From contig NZ_CP152003.1 in assembly GCF_038595065.1 (NCBI RefSeq), positions 3,080,001-3,144,000 on the forward strand: a stretch of DNA of 64,000 bases. The letters run 5' to 3'. Within the stretch, counting starts at the first letter, position 1; each line of letters opens with the position of its first letter. The stretch is from Sutcliffiella sp. FSL R7-0096 (GTDB lineage: Bacteria; Bacillota; Bacilli; Bacillales; Bacillaceae_I). The position numbers were made by a program, and so were the translations under genes. The notes under the pieces were generated by a model. The model saw nothing but the letters and a program-made list of their open reading frames with translations. It was not told where the DNA came from and searched no databases. Of the stretch, positions 8,813-17,507 are shown piece after piece.

Positions 8813-9964
8813 TCACTTATGATACGGAACATATCCCGACTTTTCGACAAGTGATTGGCCTTCTTCGGATTGGATCCAGTCTAAGAATGATTCAAGATTA
8901 GGGTTTGTTGCATTGGATAAGTGAACGGCGTAAAAGGGACTGACAAACGGGTATGTATCCTTTTGAATAGATTCTATGGTAGGTGCAACTCCTTCCACCT
9001 TTACGTGCTTAATCTTATTGTTTTGCGCCATCGTTTCCGAGAAAAAGCGGAACGAGAAGCCAATTGCATTTTTCCTATTTTCATAGTCTAAGGTTTCTTC
9101 AATGATTCCCCCCATACCTGAAACTCGCTGGTCACTTGGCGGGTCCATTAATCGTTTGGTTCCCATTACTTTTCGAAGCATCTGCTGACTTCCACTGTCT
9201 TCAGGTCGCTGAAACGCTAGGATAGGCTCGTCGTTTCCACCAAGCTCTTTCCAATTCGTGACCTCACCAGAGTAGATGTTTTGAATATCCTCCCCGGTAA
9301 GATTAGTAACCGGATTATCCTTATGGACAAAGAAAACAAAGGCTTCTTTTCCAACTGGAGTTAACATCAACTCCACGCCTTTTGCCTTTGCTTGAGACTG
9401 GATAGAACTTGGAGGTTCTGGTACAAAAATGAGTTCTCTTTCTTCTTTGAGGAGACCGGCCCACGCTCCTGAGGTCTGTGTGGATTGGACTTCACTCATA
9501 GACGAATCATATGTGCCTTCTGGGTAAACTGCCTGCGCGAAAGAGGCAAATACAGGATATAATGCCGTTGAACCATCTAGCTTTAATAGTGGTTTCTCTA
9601 GCTTCATGGATGCTTCTTTTCCCAAATCCGCAACCCGTTTATTATTTTGGAATGGTTCATATAGAGTTAGGTCAACATCTTGGGTACTCATAATTTTCAA
9701 AGAGTGATGATACCAAGCTTTCCCGCTCTCAACTCCTATAAAAAGAGCAAATATACTAATCAAGCCAATAAACGTGTACTTTACTGTTTCTTTTGCAAAC
9801 TGTCCCCACACCCATAAATTTGCAGAAATGAGCAGTGTGATCACAAACGCAGCTGAAACAACACCGTAAAGATCTTTCCCCGTGGAAATGGTTAAAATAA
9901 TCGTTCCGTAGAACCCCAAATATAAAATAGCAATTGAAATGATAATGGATCCAAGAATTTTCAT
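8813..9964 (-). CDS. Membrane-anchored PstS-like phosphate-binding family protein
   Basis: 383 aa. The first 95 residues hold three predicted transmembrane segments (about 4-28, 34-54, 64-82). The rest is a PBP-like domain of the PstS type: LDGSTALYPVFASFAQAVYP, then LIFVPEPPSS, EAFVFFVHKDNPVTNLTGED, IQNIYSGEVTNWKELGG and RPEDSGSQQM. This motif set is typical of phosphate-binding proteins. Unusually the solute-binding domain sits behind a polytopic anchor instead of a lipoprotein signal, and no pstCAB genes are nearby. It may act as a phosphate sensor or scavenger. It is transcribed alone. Confidence 0.8.
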   Translation of the reverse strand: MKILGSIIISIAILYLGFYGTIILTISTGKDLYGVVSAAFVITLLISANLWVWGQFAKETVKYTFIGLISIFALFIGVESGKAWYHHSLKIMSTQDVDLTLYEPFQNNKRVADLGKEASMKLEKPLLKLDGSTALYPVFASFAQAVYPEGTYDSSMSEVQSTQTSGAWAGLLKEERELIFVPEPPSSIQSQAKAKGVELMLTPVGKEAFVFFVHKDNPVTNLTGEDIQNIYSGEVTNWKELGGNDEPILAFQRPEDSGSQQMLRKVMGTKRLMDPPSDQRVSGMGGIIEETLDYENRKNAIGFSFRFFSETMAQNNKIKHVKVEGVAPTIESIQKDTYPFVSPFYAVHLSNATNPNLESFLDWIQSEEGQSLVEKSGYVPYHK

Positions 9965-10182
9965 ATTTTCCCCTTTGTATAATTGTTTTAGTAAAACTTA
10001 CCTTTAGGGTAATTTTACACCAAAACAGTAAAAGTATCCATATTTATTATTATTTAAAAATTATTAGCCGATTCAATGAAAACTAGTAAGTACTGTAACC
10101 CTATCCGGAAAAAGCGGTCTTATATATAGAACCCCTACATAGAATGTACAAGTTGTATCTATTAATAATTGGGGTGGAAATA

Positions 10183-10815
10183 TTGAGTATCAGTATTTTA
10201 GTCAGCTACATATTCTTAGGGTTAACTTTAGCTGCACCAATTGGTCCAGTTAATTCTGCAAGACTTGATAAAGGAATCAAGAACGGCTTTTGGCATGCGT
10301 GGATGGTAGGAGCAGGATCCATGATAGCTGATGCTATATTTATGCTACTCGTTTATTTAGGGATGGTTCAATTTTTAGGCATTCCTATCGTCCAAATCTT
10401 CCTTTGGTTATTTGGCGGTTTTATCCTTATTTATTCAGGCGTGGAAAGTATAGTAGGTGTAAATTCCATAAATTTGACTGTTATCAGAAAAAAAGAATCA
10501 TTATTTAAGTGTTTTCTCACAGGTTTTATCATGTCTATTACCAGCCCATTATCTATTCTTTTCTGGCTGGGTATTTATGGTTCCATATTAGCAAAAACAG
10601 CACAAATGAACGGGACCGGTGATTTGTTAATCTATAGTTGTATGATATTCATCGGTTTGACATTGTGGGATATTTTTGTTGCTGCATTGACAACCGGTTT
10701 CCGTAGATTCTTGAGTTATACAAGCATTAAGGCAATATCAATCATCTCTGGTGTTTCATTAATTGGATTCGGCGTTTATTTTGGCTACCAAGGTATAAAA
10801 GCTCTCTGGGGCTAA
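10183..10815 (+). CDS. LysE family amino-acid exporter
   Basis: 210-aa membrane protein with about six hydrophobic segments. The N-terminal GLTLAAPIGPVNSARLDKGIKNGF is the LysE/RhtB signature, followed by GSMIADAIFMLLVYLG and a middle MSITSPLSILFWLGIYG segment characteristic of the family. Members export amino acids or related small compounds. The TTG at 10183 is chosen because GGGGTGG lies 5 nt before it; an ATG at 10144 has no ribosome site. The gene is convergent with the RNase J-like gene and shares a terminator with it. Confidence 0.85.
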   Translation: MSISILVSYIFLGLTLAAPIGPVNSARLDKGIKNGFWHAWMVGAGSMIADAIFMLLVYLGMVQFLGIPIVQIFLWLFGGFILIYSGVESIVGVNSINLTVIRKKESLFKCFLTGFIMSITSPLSILFWLGIYGSILAKTAQMNGTGDLLIYSCMIFIGLTLWDIFVAALTTGFRRFLSYTSIKAISIISGVSLIGFGVYFGYQGIKALWG

Positions 10816-10822
10816 CTGAAAA

Positions 10823-10843
10823 ACAGCACCTATGAGGTACTGT
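10823..10843. terminator. Shared terminator between convergent LysE and RNase J genes
   Basis: ACAGCACCT / AGGTACTGT arms with a short loop, and AAA / TTCCTTTC flanks, lie between two convergent stop codons. Confidence 0.55.
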
Positions 10844-10863
10844 TCCTTTCTAACTTGATTAAG

Positions 10864-12537
10864 TTAAACCTCGATAATTATTGGTAAGATCATTGGCTTT
10901 CTTTTAATTTGAGTAAATAAATATTGGCCAACCGATTTTTTTATGCTTTGTTTAATAATGTTCCATTGGTGTTTATCCTCTTTTTTCAAATCGTTAACCG
11001 TTTTTATTATAAGGCTATTAACGTCTCTAAGAAGTTTTTCGGAATCTCTGTGATACACGAAACCTCGAGAAATGATGTCTGGATCATGAACTAGCTTTGC
11101 TTCCCTTTTACTCATCGTTAGGACAATCACCAGCATACCGTCTTCAGAAAGTTGTTTGCGGTCCCGCAATACAATATCTCCAACATCCCCGACCCCCAGG
11201 CCGTCTATAAAGGTATTTCCTGTCGGGACTTTCCGAGTTTGGCGGGCAAGGGAATTGGTGATATCTACAACATCACCATTATTCATTATGAAGGTGTTTC
11301 CTTGCTCTATTCCAACTGATTCTGCTAATAAACTGTGATGGTATAGCATTCTATACTCGCCGTGAATAGGAATAAGATATTTTGGTTTCATCAACGTAAG
11401 CATTAGTTTTAAATCTTCTTGGTAGCCATGGCCAGAAACATGCATTCCAGAAGAACTTCCGGTTCCGTAAATCACTTTTGCTCCGAGTGAAAGTAAATTG
11501 TCTACGACTCGTGTGACATTCCGTTCATTTCCAGGTATTGGCCCTGCCGCTATTATAACCGTATCCCCTGGAAGGATTTCAACCCCCCGAAAATTTCCTG
11601 TGGATAGTCTGGAAAGGGCTGCTAATGGTTCCCCTTGACTACCTGTACATAAAATAGCCACCTTTTCAGGAGCCATTTCATCGATTTCATGTTGTGCTAT
11701 TAACATTCCATCAGGAACTGTTAAATAACCTCTTTCCATGGCCACATCCACTACATTCACCATGCTTCTTCCAAGTAACGCAACTTTTCGATAGGTTTTT
11801 TGAGCGGCGTCGATCACTTGCTGAATCCTATTTATATTAGATGCGAATGTAGAAAGAATAACTTTCCGTTCTGCTTTCCTGAAGGCATCCTCTACATGTT
11901 TACCCACCATTTGTTCCGAGGGGGTAGAACCAGGACGCTCTGCATTGGTACTTTCTGACATAAGGAGAAGAACTCCTTCTTTGCCGATTTCAGCCATTTT
12001 ATGAATATCAGAATGCTCATTATTCGCCGGGGTCAAATCAAACTTGAAATCCCCCGTATGTACAATTTTCCCCTCCGGTGTATGAAAAACAACCCCCAGG
12101 CAATCGGGAATACTATGATTCACTTTAAAAAAACTTACACTAATTTCATCAAATTTTAAGTTGGAATTCGAATCTATTTCAATTAGTTCCGTTTCCCTTA
12201 AAAGTTTATGCTCTCCTAATTTCAATTCAATTAATCCTAAAGTGAAACGTGTGGAATAGACGGGTACATTAAGTTTTTTTAAAAACCAAGGAATTCCTCC
12301 GATATGATCTTCATGGCCATGTGTAACAATCAATGCCTTTATTTTATCTTTATGTTCAAGCAAGTAGGTGATATCTGGAATGATTAAATCTATTCCTAAT
12401 AAACTTTCATCCGGGAACTTATTCCCACAGTCGATAATCACGATATTGTTTGAATACTCTATTGCATACATATTTTTTCCGATTTCATTCAGTCCACCCA
12501 AGGCGAAGATAGATAATACATTCTCGTTTGTCCTCAA
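10864..12537 (-). CDS. Ribonuclease J family protein (additional copy)
   Basis: 557-aa metallo-beta-lactamase/beta-CASP ribonuclease. The metal motif HGHEDH is at residues 73-78, matching B. subtilis RNase J1 (74-79) by one residue. Further motifs are HSIPDCLGV, HTGDFKFD, STFASNINRIQQVI, CTGSQGEPLAALSR, HVSGHGYQEDLKLM and IHGEYRM, with the C-terminal RRPMILPIIIEV-like ending of the family. The TTG at 12537 is preferred because CTGGAGGGAA precedes it and it gives the normal length. Bacilli normally hold rnjA and rnjB at other loci, so this is probably a third paralogue; its RNA targets are unknown. It lies downstream of the PAS-STAS gene. Confidence 0.85.
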   Translation of the reverse strand: MRTNENVLSIFALGGLNEIGKNMYAIEYSNNIVIIDCGNKFPDESLLGIDLIIPDITYLLEHKDKIKALIVTHGHEDHIGGIPWFLKKLNVPVYSTRFTLGLIELKLGEHKLLRETELIEIDSNSNLKFDEISVSFFKVNHSIPDCLGVVFHTPEGKIVHTGDFKFDLTPANNEHSDIHKMAEIGKEGVLLLMSESTNAERPGSTPSEQMVGKHVEDAFRKAERKVILSTFASNINRIQQVIDAAQKTYRKVALLGRSMVNVVDVAMERGYLTVPDGMLIAQHEIDEMAPEKVAILCTGSQGEPLAALSRLSTGNFRGVEILPGDTVIIAAGPIPGNERNVTRVVDNLLSLGAKVIYGTGSSSGMHVSGHGYQEDLKLMLTLMKPKYLIPIHGEYRMLYHHSLLAESVGIEQGNTFIMNNGDVVDITNSLARQTRKVPTGNTFIDGLGVGDVGDIVLRDRKQLSEDGMLVIVLTMSKREAKLVHDPDIISRGFVYHRDSEKLLRDVNSLIIKTVNDLKKEDKHQWNIIKQSIKKSVGQYLFTQIKRKPMILPIIIEV

Positions 12538-12679
12538 GAATTTTCCCTCCAGTTCGATATTTATTTTTACTATCTCCATGGAGGAATCTATTTATTAATC
12601 GAGAAAAATATGGAGGTTTCCGATTTAACTCTCTATGGTCTCTAATGCAACTGTTTACCGCTTTAATAAAAATAAAAAA

Positions 12680-12706
12680 GCGCTAATCCTTGCTCCAAGA
12701 TAGTGC
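12680..12706 (-). terminator. Terminator after the PAS-STAS gene
   Basis: On the minus strand GGCACTATCTTG pairs imperfectly with CAAGGATTAGCGC and is followed by TTTTTTATTTTT. It separates the PAS-STAS gene from the RNase J-like gene. Confidence 0.6.
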
Positions 12707-12738
12707 CATAATGGAATAACTTTGAATATATATTGAGT

Positions 12739-13500
12739 TCATTTTGTATTATTTACCCCTAAAAAGTATAAGGCATCTTTTACAGTTGAAAAAGTATTTA
12801 TGTTTTTTACAGAAAAGTCATGTTTAACTGCCTTGAGAGCTAAATCAGGCCTTATCCCTGTTAATATGCACTTCACCCCAAGTAAATTCAGTACGTTTTT
12901 AATATCAAATAGATAGTTTATAACTAAATTATCAATATTATAAATCCCTGAGCAATCTAAAATCAAACGGTTAACCTCGTGCTCTTGAACATTAAATGGT
13001 ACTAATTTCAAGAGTTGTTCTGCCCTCTCCTGATCTATTGCTCCAAACAAAGGAAGAATAGCAATACCATCTAAAAAGGGTACAATTTTGGATGCTAACT
13101 CATTGATTTGTCTATTCATTTCATACTGGACTTTCTCTTGTTGTTTTCTCCCGGTGATGTCTTTTACATAAGTTTGGATGGCTATTGCTTCCCCTATCTT
13201 AATAGGGTGACAATACAACTCAACATCAACTGGAGTGCCATCCATCCGATATATAGTTTCCTCGATTACCTCTGCTGGTTGGCTATATGCCCCCAATATT
13301 CTTTTTGTAATAGCGGGTTTTGAGGTATCTTTGAAGATATCCAAAGGACTTGCTCCAATAACCTCGTCCCTTGATCCACGAAAAAACTTTTCTGCGGCTT
13401 CATTTATATATATTATCTTCAGTTGCGAATGGACAATTAGTGGTTCAAGGGAATATTCAATTACTTCTTTATAATTAATACCTTCAATATTATCACTCAT
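12739..13500 (-). CDS. PAS-STAS domain regulatory protein (RsbR/YtvA-like layout)
   Basis: 253 aa. Residues about 8-125 form a PAS sensor domain (SLEPLIVHSQLKIIYINEAAEKFF, later TYVKDITGRKQQE). Residues about 140-250 form a STAS domain (IVPFLDGIAILPLFGAID, RLILDCSGIYNID). This is the layout of stressosome-type RsbR paralogues. The position of the first phosphorylatable Thr of RsbRA appears to be Ser (DCSG), and the second is not obvious. No LOV Cys motif (NCRFLQ) is seen, so it is not YtvA itself. The ATG at 13500 follows AAGGAGTG. The signal sensed is unknown. Confidence 0.8.
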   Translation of the reverse strand: MSDNIEGINYKEVIEYSLEPLIVHSQLKIIYINEAAEKFFRGSRDEVIGASPLDIFKDTSKPAITKRILGAYSQPAEVIEETIYRMDGTPVDVELYCHPIKIGEAIAIQTYVKDITGRKQQEKVQYEMNRQINELASKIVPFLDGIAILPLFGAIDQERAEQLLKLVPFNVQEHEVNRLILDCSGIYNIDNLVINYLFDIKNVLNLLGVKCILTGIRPDLALKAVKHDFSVKNINTFSTVKDALYFLGVNNTK

Positions 13501-13591
13501 TATTTTCACTCCTTAAATCAAGGTTAATTCATTTTAGAGATGTATCCAAGTGAAAAACCTTAAAATTCCTGTTTTATAATAAAGTTTTCTG

Positions 13592-14596
13592 TTAAAACAA
13601 TTTTGCTATCTCATAATATAATGGAATTCCGATGATTAAATTTAATGGAAATGTAACACCTAGCGATAATCCCAAATAAATGGACGGATTCGCTTCTGGT
13701 ACAGATGTTTTTAAAGCAGCCGGTGCAGCTATATATGAAGCACTGCCTGCCAGGACACCCATCAATGTAGCACCTCCTAGTGACAAACCAATCATGCTTC
13801 CGATTAAAACTCCTAATGTACCCAAAAACAAAGGGGTAATTAATGCAAAAATCACCAACTTTACTCCATGCCTTCTTACTTCTGGTAATCTTTGTCCCGC
13901 TATGAGTCCCATATTCAATAGGAAAAGAATGAGAACACTATTGTATAAATCTACAAATAGAGGTTTAACCATTGGGATAACCTCTTCTCCAAGAGCCAAG
14001 CCGATAAATAAACTCCCCAGTAAAAGCAAAATACTTTTCCCAAAGAGGCTTTCTCTCATCACCTCTTTGTCGAATAACACAAGTGATGCCGGGATAAACC
14101 CAACGCTATGAGATGGTATATTTAATGTTATTTTGTTTTTCTCGATGATTTTCATTAAAAGAATAGAAACCAAAATTGCTGGACTTTCCATCAACACAAC
14201 CATCGCATTCATAAAACCTTCATATCCTGTACCATTGCTATCGAGAAAAGAAATGGCGGCACCATACGTAACAATACTTATTGACCCATAGGTAGCTGCA
14301 AGACCAATGGAGTTTTTAAAATCTATTTTCATAAAACGTAGTATAAAGAGTATGATAAAAGGAATCGCCCCGCCTATTAGCAGGGTTGCCATAACTGGTC
14401 TTATAACAGTGTTAAGGGAGTACTGGGATAGTTCGATTCCCCCCTTTAGCCCTATTGCTATTAGAAGATAAATACTTAATCCTTCACTTAAACCATTTGG
14501 AAACTTTAAATCTGATTTAAAAATGGCTGCCAAGAGTCCCAATATAAAAAATAGGACTACAGGTGATAATAAATTTTGCATGATAATTTCTGCCAT
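13592..14596 (-). CDS. SbtA-type sodium-dependent bicarbonate transporter
   Basis: 334-aa polytopic membrane protein with about ten hydrophobic segments in two halves. LLSPVVLFFILGLLAAIFKSDL, GLSEGLSIYLLIAIGLKGGIEL and the later GVLAGSASYIAAPAALKTSVPEANPSIYLG are characteristic of the SbtA family, which in cyanobacteria imports HCO3- with Na+. No SbtB-like PII protein follows. The neighbour upstream on the same strand is a DUF2294 protein, suggesting a small carbon-uptake locus. The ATG at 14596 follows GGAGGATA. A hairpin with a long T-run lies just upstream, so expression may be attenuated separately. Confidence 0.82.
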   Translation of the reverse strand: MAEIIMQNLLSPVVLFFILGLLAAIFKSDLKFPNGLSEGLSIYLLIAIGLKGGIELSQYSLNTVIRPVMATLLIGGAIPFIILFILRFMKIDFKNSIGLAATYGSISIVTYGAAISFLDSNGTGYEGFMNAMVVLMESPAILVSILLMKIIEKNKITLNIPSHSVGFIPASLVLFDKEVMRESLFGKSILLLLGSLFIGLALGEEVIPMVKPLFVDLYNSVLILFLLNMGLIAGQRLPEVRRHGVKLVIFALITPLFLGTLGVLIGSMIGLSLGGATLMGVLAGSASYIAAPAALKTSVPEANPSIYLGLSLGVTFPLNLIIGIPLYYEIAKLF

Positions 14597-14630
14597 GGAC
14601 GTCTATCCTCCTAATTGTTTCAAAAAAAAT

Positions 14631-14687
14631 ACCGACAAACTCAGAAAAACTCGCCTGTAACAGCCAATTTTCCATCCATTTGTCGGT
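14631..14687 (-). promoter_or_regulatory. Attenuator-like hairpin between the DUF2294 gene and sbtA
   Basis: On the minus strand ACCGACAAA (14687-14679) can pair with TTTGTCGGT (14639-14631), followed by ATTTTTTTT. It would terminate transcription before sbtA. Inside the loop is a 12-codon reading frame MDGKLAVTGEFF (14679-14641) behind a GGAGG, a possible leader peptide. It may simply be the terminator of the DUF2294 gene; the regulatory reading is inference. Confidence 0.45.
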
Positions 14688-14730
14688 TTACCTCCAATTG
14701 TATACACCTTTGGAAAGTCTCCCTACTTCT

Positions 14731-15099
14731 TTATTTTTTCACAAACATCTCTTCGTAATTAGTACATAGCTTGAACACCATGACTCTTTCACATGTTACA
14801 GTACTAATATCTGTATAAAAGCTTTTCGTTTCTTCTCCAGTAATATTTCTAATAATCTCTTTGAGGCCTTCAACTCCAGACTCTACCAAATCAGAACGGG
14901 TTCTTTTTATTGATATCATTCCTTCTTTCGTTCCACATATAGTCAGCTCTGCGGGTGATAAAATCCCTTTTAGATTCACGATGATCATATCACGCAATAT
15001 ATCTGTTTTGACTGACACAGAACCACGACCCAAATAGTCTTTTTCCCATTGTGTCAACGCTTTACTAATTTCAGATTCAATTAATCCTTTTGATTTCAC
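14731..15099 (-). CDS. DUF2294 family protein
   Basis: 122-aa soluble protein, beginning MKSKGLIESEISKALTQWEKDYLGRGSVSVKTDILRDMIIVNLKG. The EKDYLGRGP/S region is the family hallmark, followed by LSPAELTI and a C-terminal VMVFKLCTNYEE. The biochemical function is unknown; I recall family members beside inorganic-carbon transport genes in bacteria, and the adjacent SbtA-type transporter agrees. The start is GTG at 15099 behind a strong GGGGGAGGAATAAG site. It is preceded by an unusual 5' leader with a 20-bp terminator-like hairpin. Confidence 0.75.
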   Translation of the reverse strand: MKSKGLIESEISKALTQWEKDYLGRGSVSVKTDILRDMIIVNLKGILSPAELTICGTKEGMISIKRTRSDLVESGVEGLKEIIRNITGEETKSFYTDISTVTCERVMVFKLCTNYEEMFVKK

Positions 15100-15130
15100 A
15101 CTTATTCCTCCCCCGTCCTAACCAATAAAA

Positions 15131-15340
15131 AAATCGGCATACTTCTTAACATCATCCCCTCGTTAAGAAATATACCGATTTATCGTAATCTCTTCCTAAA
15201 GTTGTGCCAGAAAAAACTTTTTCACCCTGCCAATCAGTATTAACAGTGTGCTAAAGCATTCTTAGTACTCAGAAAGAATCTTGATCTGTCGGTTATTAAT
15301 TTAAATTATACTTTACCTATAAAAATAAAGGTTGTCAATC
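15131..15340 (-). promoter_or_regulatory. Promoter and structured 5' leader with an intrinsic terminator, upstream of DUF2294-sbtA
   Basis: A sigma-A promoter is visible on the minus strand: TTGACA (15338-15333), a 17-bp spacer, TAAAGT (15315-15310). About 120 nt of leader follow, with internal pairing around TGGCAGGGTGAAAAAG/TTTTTTCTGGCA. Then a long stem AAATCGGTATATTTCTTAAC / GTTAAGAAGTATGCCGATTT (15181-15131, few mismatches) is followed by TTTTATTGG. A terminator inside a 5' UTR points to attenuation. I do not recognise the leader as any riboswitch class I know. Confidence 0.55.
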
Positions 15341-15762
15341 CCTATTCCCAAAGGATGTGGAATCAGTAATCTGCATTCTTTCTTTTTTCGAAGACTGAAC
15401 GTCACAGATGAGGTTCTGGTTTATAAGCATGGGAAGTGACAAAATCCACCATAGGACATGATAGCACTTGCAGAATAGTTGACTTTCCCCTATCTCTTTA
15501 AGGTATAGACAGAGGGTAGCTGAGATGTTTGCAACCGAACTTTGTCCACCAACCATGATTTTTTCTGCAGACTGGTAACTGTAAATAACCCCAAATTTTA
15601 GTTTCCAATTAAGGAAGGTGATTTATTCAAGCTTTACGTCTACAACCAATTTTATCATTGTTTTATTCACAATAAGGACGTTTATCTATTTAATAGATAA
15701 ACGTCCAATAATTGGATACCCCTCTGGATTGTATCTAGTCAGCAAAAATAGAAACCTTTCCT
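15182..15762. other. Intergenic stretch without a supported gene
   Basis: Apart from the DUF2294 leader (to 15340) and a hairpin at 15676-15706, I see no convincing gene. A 73-codon minus-strand frame at 15335-15556 lacks a ribosome site, overlaps the promoter of the DUF2294 gene and shows no recognisable family. Confidence 0.5.
15676..15706. terminator. Hairpin downstream of the AraC-family gene
   Basis: GGACGTTTATCTAT and ATAGATAAACGTCC are perfect 14-bp arms around TTA, 57 nt past the AraC stop. The flanking T-run is poor, so termination is likely but not certain. Confidence 0.5.
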
Positions 15763-16635
15763 TTACATTTTTAAAACAGGAATCCATATTTCACTATTGA
15801 CGGAAGGGGACGTTAAATCTTTACTTTTTATCGATAAAAGCTCAGGCCCTTCTGCTACTTGATAATTCGAAGATGGGAACCATTCAGCATAAATTCTTCC
15901 CCAAGTTTCCTGTAGTGTTTGGGGGAATGGTCCTGTACTTTCAAATATAGCCCATGTCAGAGATGGAACTTCAAGTTTGGTAAAGATATCGGGATTCTCG
16001 TTAGTTGTCAACACCCCTACATATTGATCCAACTCTCCTTTTTCTTCCATGCGTCCCTCTGAGAAGTTAGCAGATGCTTGAATCAGACCTTTGGGTTCTA
16101 CATTAGAGAGCTTTTGTAAAAGAGATAATCTTTCTACATCCAAGGATTTCCACATAGCTGCTATTTCTTGATTTTCTCCTTTAAAAATAATGGGAACCCG
16201 TTTCATGATACCTACAATTTTAAATGCTTCTTTATGTTCGATTCGGTAGTTCAATTCCGTTCCTCCTATAATCGATAATTGGAAGGTCATATGTGGATAT
16301 GCTTTTAGTTGTTGACCGCTGTTCCTTGATTCTGATGGTGTGACACCGTGGACATTATAAAAAGCCCTAGCAAATGAGTCCGGTGAATTATATCCATACT
16401 TAATGGCTATATCGATTACTCTATGGTTGCTATCATGAAGTTCCAATGCTGCCAAACTAAGGCGTCTTCTTCGAATATATTCGGATAGGGTTATTCCAGC
16501 TAGGAAAGAAAACATTCTTTTAAAATGATATTCAGAACATTGAGCTATCCTTGCCACCACCTTAAAATCTATCACACCCGTAAGATTTCCCTCGATATAC
16601 TTCATTGCATCATTCATATGTTTAAGCATATCCAT
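15763..16635 (-). CDS. AraC family regulator with GyrI-like effector domain
   Basis: 290 aa. The N-terminal 110 residues hold two helix-turn-helix motifs of the AraC type ([22 protein letters not shown] and [28 protein letters not shown]). The C-terminal half (about 130-290, [20 protein letters not shown]... [29 protein letters not shown]) is a GyrI-like ligand-binding domain, as in Rob/BmrR-type multidrug sensors. The ATG at 16635 sits after GGGGGC. A close architectural paralogue lies at 60731-61597. The target genes are not evident. Confidence 0.85.
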   Translation of the reverse strand: MDMLKHMNDAMKYIEGNLTGVIDFKVVARIAQCSEYHFKRMFSFLAGITLSEYIRRRRLSLAALELHDSNHRVIDIAIKYGYNSPDSFARAFYNVHGVTPSESRNSGQQLKAYPHMTFQLSIIGGTELNYRIEHKEAFKIVGIMKRVPIIFKGENQEIAAMWKSLDVERLSLLQKLSNVEPKGLIQASANFSEGRMEEKGELDQYVGVLTTNENPDIFTKLEVPSLTWAIFESTGPFPQTLQETWGRIYAEWFPSSNYQVAEGPELLSIKSKDLTSPSVNSEIWIPVLKM

Positions 16636-16820
16636 TCCTATGCCCCCTTTCATTTATAGGTTAGCAGGAGTTTAACTTCGAAACCCGACTTATTGTGCAC
16701 CATTTTGTAGGTTCGTTTCCTTATGAGATATTACGCTCGGTTTCCACCTCGTTATTATAAGTATATCTAAGAAATTTAGTGAAATATTATTACTAATAAC
16801 CGAAAAAGGAGGTGGCTACA

Positions 16821-17000
16821 ATGGATGCACACCGAGCACAAGAAATTGCTTCTTCTGAAATTATGGCTAATGTAACCTATAACGGGGAAGGAATTTACAT
16901 TGAGCATGTAGATGAACAATATGGTACAGCTACGATCCATTACCTTGATAAACCCAATAGTAAATATAGTGTTTCTGTTTCAAGCTTAAATGAACAATAG
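16821..17000 (+). CDS. sspH: Small acid-soluble spore protein, H type
   Basis: 59 aa, the exact length of B. subtilis SspH. The sequence MDAHRAQEIASSEIMANVTY then NGEGIYIEHVDEQYGTATIHYLD matches the SASP-H pattern (RAQEI, VTYNG, I-I-HVDE, A-VY/H). SspH is made in the forespore and is a minor spore protein. AAGGAGGTG immediately precedes the ATG at 16821. It stands alone with a short hairpin after it. A strong marker of a spore former. Confidence 0.92.
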   Translation: MDAHRAQEIASSEIMANVTYNGEGIYIEHVDEQYGTATIHYLDKPNSKYSVSVSSLNEQ

Positions 17001-17018
17001 AAAATATATCCCCTGCCT

Positions 17019-17034
17019 CCACCTTAATAGGTGG
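17019..17034 (+). terminator. Terminator after sspH
   Basis: CCACCT / AGGTGG arms with a TAAT loop, then TGGTTTCTCATTTT, 19 nt after the stop codon. Confidence 0.6.
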
Positions 17035-17073
17035 TGGTTTCTCATTTTAATTTACTGTATTAACCTAATACCA

Positions 17074-17307
17074 TTACTGTTCAGCTTCCTTTTCCGAAGG
17101 TGTTCTTTTATGTTTTTCCACTATAATTTTTTTGTTAAATATCCTGACTTTATCAACCATGAGTAATCTCATATCCTTGACGATATATTTGGCTAGTTCT
17201 TGATCTGTAATGTCATCGCCATCAATATCAAGCCGGAATTCCTGCCCTTGAATACCACCGCCATTAGTAAACTCTATTTCGAAGTCAAACTGAGCTCTTT
17301 TTTCCAT
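17074..17307 (-). CDS. Conserved small protein of unknown function
   Basis: 77 aa, beginning MEKRAQFDFEIEFTNGGGIQ and continuing GQEFRLDIDGDDITDQELAKYIV, ending in a charged tail. It looks like a real, folded small protein: even composition and a GGGGTGTGAT ribosome site 6-8 nt before the ATG. I recall similar sequences in other Bacilli, sometimes labelled 'cyclase', but I see no basis for an activity. It may be cotranscribed with the small membrane protein gene upstream. Confidence 0.6.
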   Translation of the reverse strand: MEKRAQFDFEIEFTNGGGIQGQEFRLDIDGDDITDQELAKYIVKDMRLLMVDKVRIFNKKIIVEKHKRTPSEKEAEQ

Positions 17308-17312
17308 TTATA

Positions 17313-17507
17313 TCACACCCCTGTACTTGATTGGCTCTTGGATAAATTACATTGGATTCTACACGAATAGAAGTATTCTTTTTCTTTAACCTTTTTAATA
17401 GAATATAACCACCCAAATACTCCACCAACACCTATCCCGAAAATACATGATGAAGCTATATTGTCGAATGCTAGCAGACCAACCACTGTCATCATGACCA
17501 TAAACAA
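17313..17507 (-). CDS. Possible small membrane protein, start uncertain
   Basis: A 64-codon frame with a hydrophobic stretch (MVMMTVVGLLAFDNIASSCI and the following IFGIGVGGVFGWLY) and a Lys-rich segment, then a Cys/Ser tail. The first in-frame start is a TTG at 17507 with no ribosome site. The frame stays open further upstream (NKLVKSWYGVF), which reads like natural protein, so the true start may be lost or the gene decayed. It ends 6 nt before the 77-aa gene. Confidence 0.35.
   Translation of the reverse strand: MFMVMMTVVGLLAFDNIASSCIFGIGVGGVFGWLYSIKKVKEKEYFYSCRIQCNLSKSQSSTGV

Noticed and set aside
15335-15556. 73-codon minus-strand frame
   Set aside because: No ribosome site, overlaps the DUF2294 promoter, unusual composition, no family recognised.
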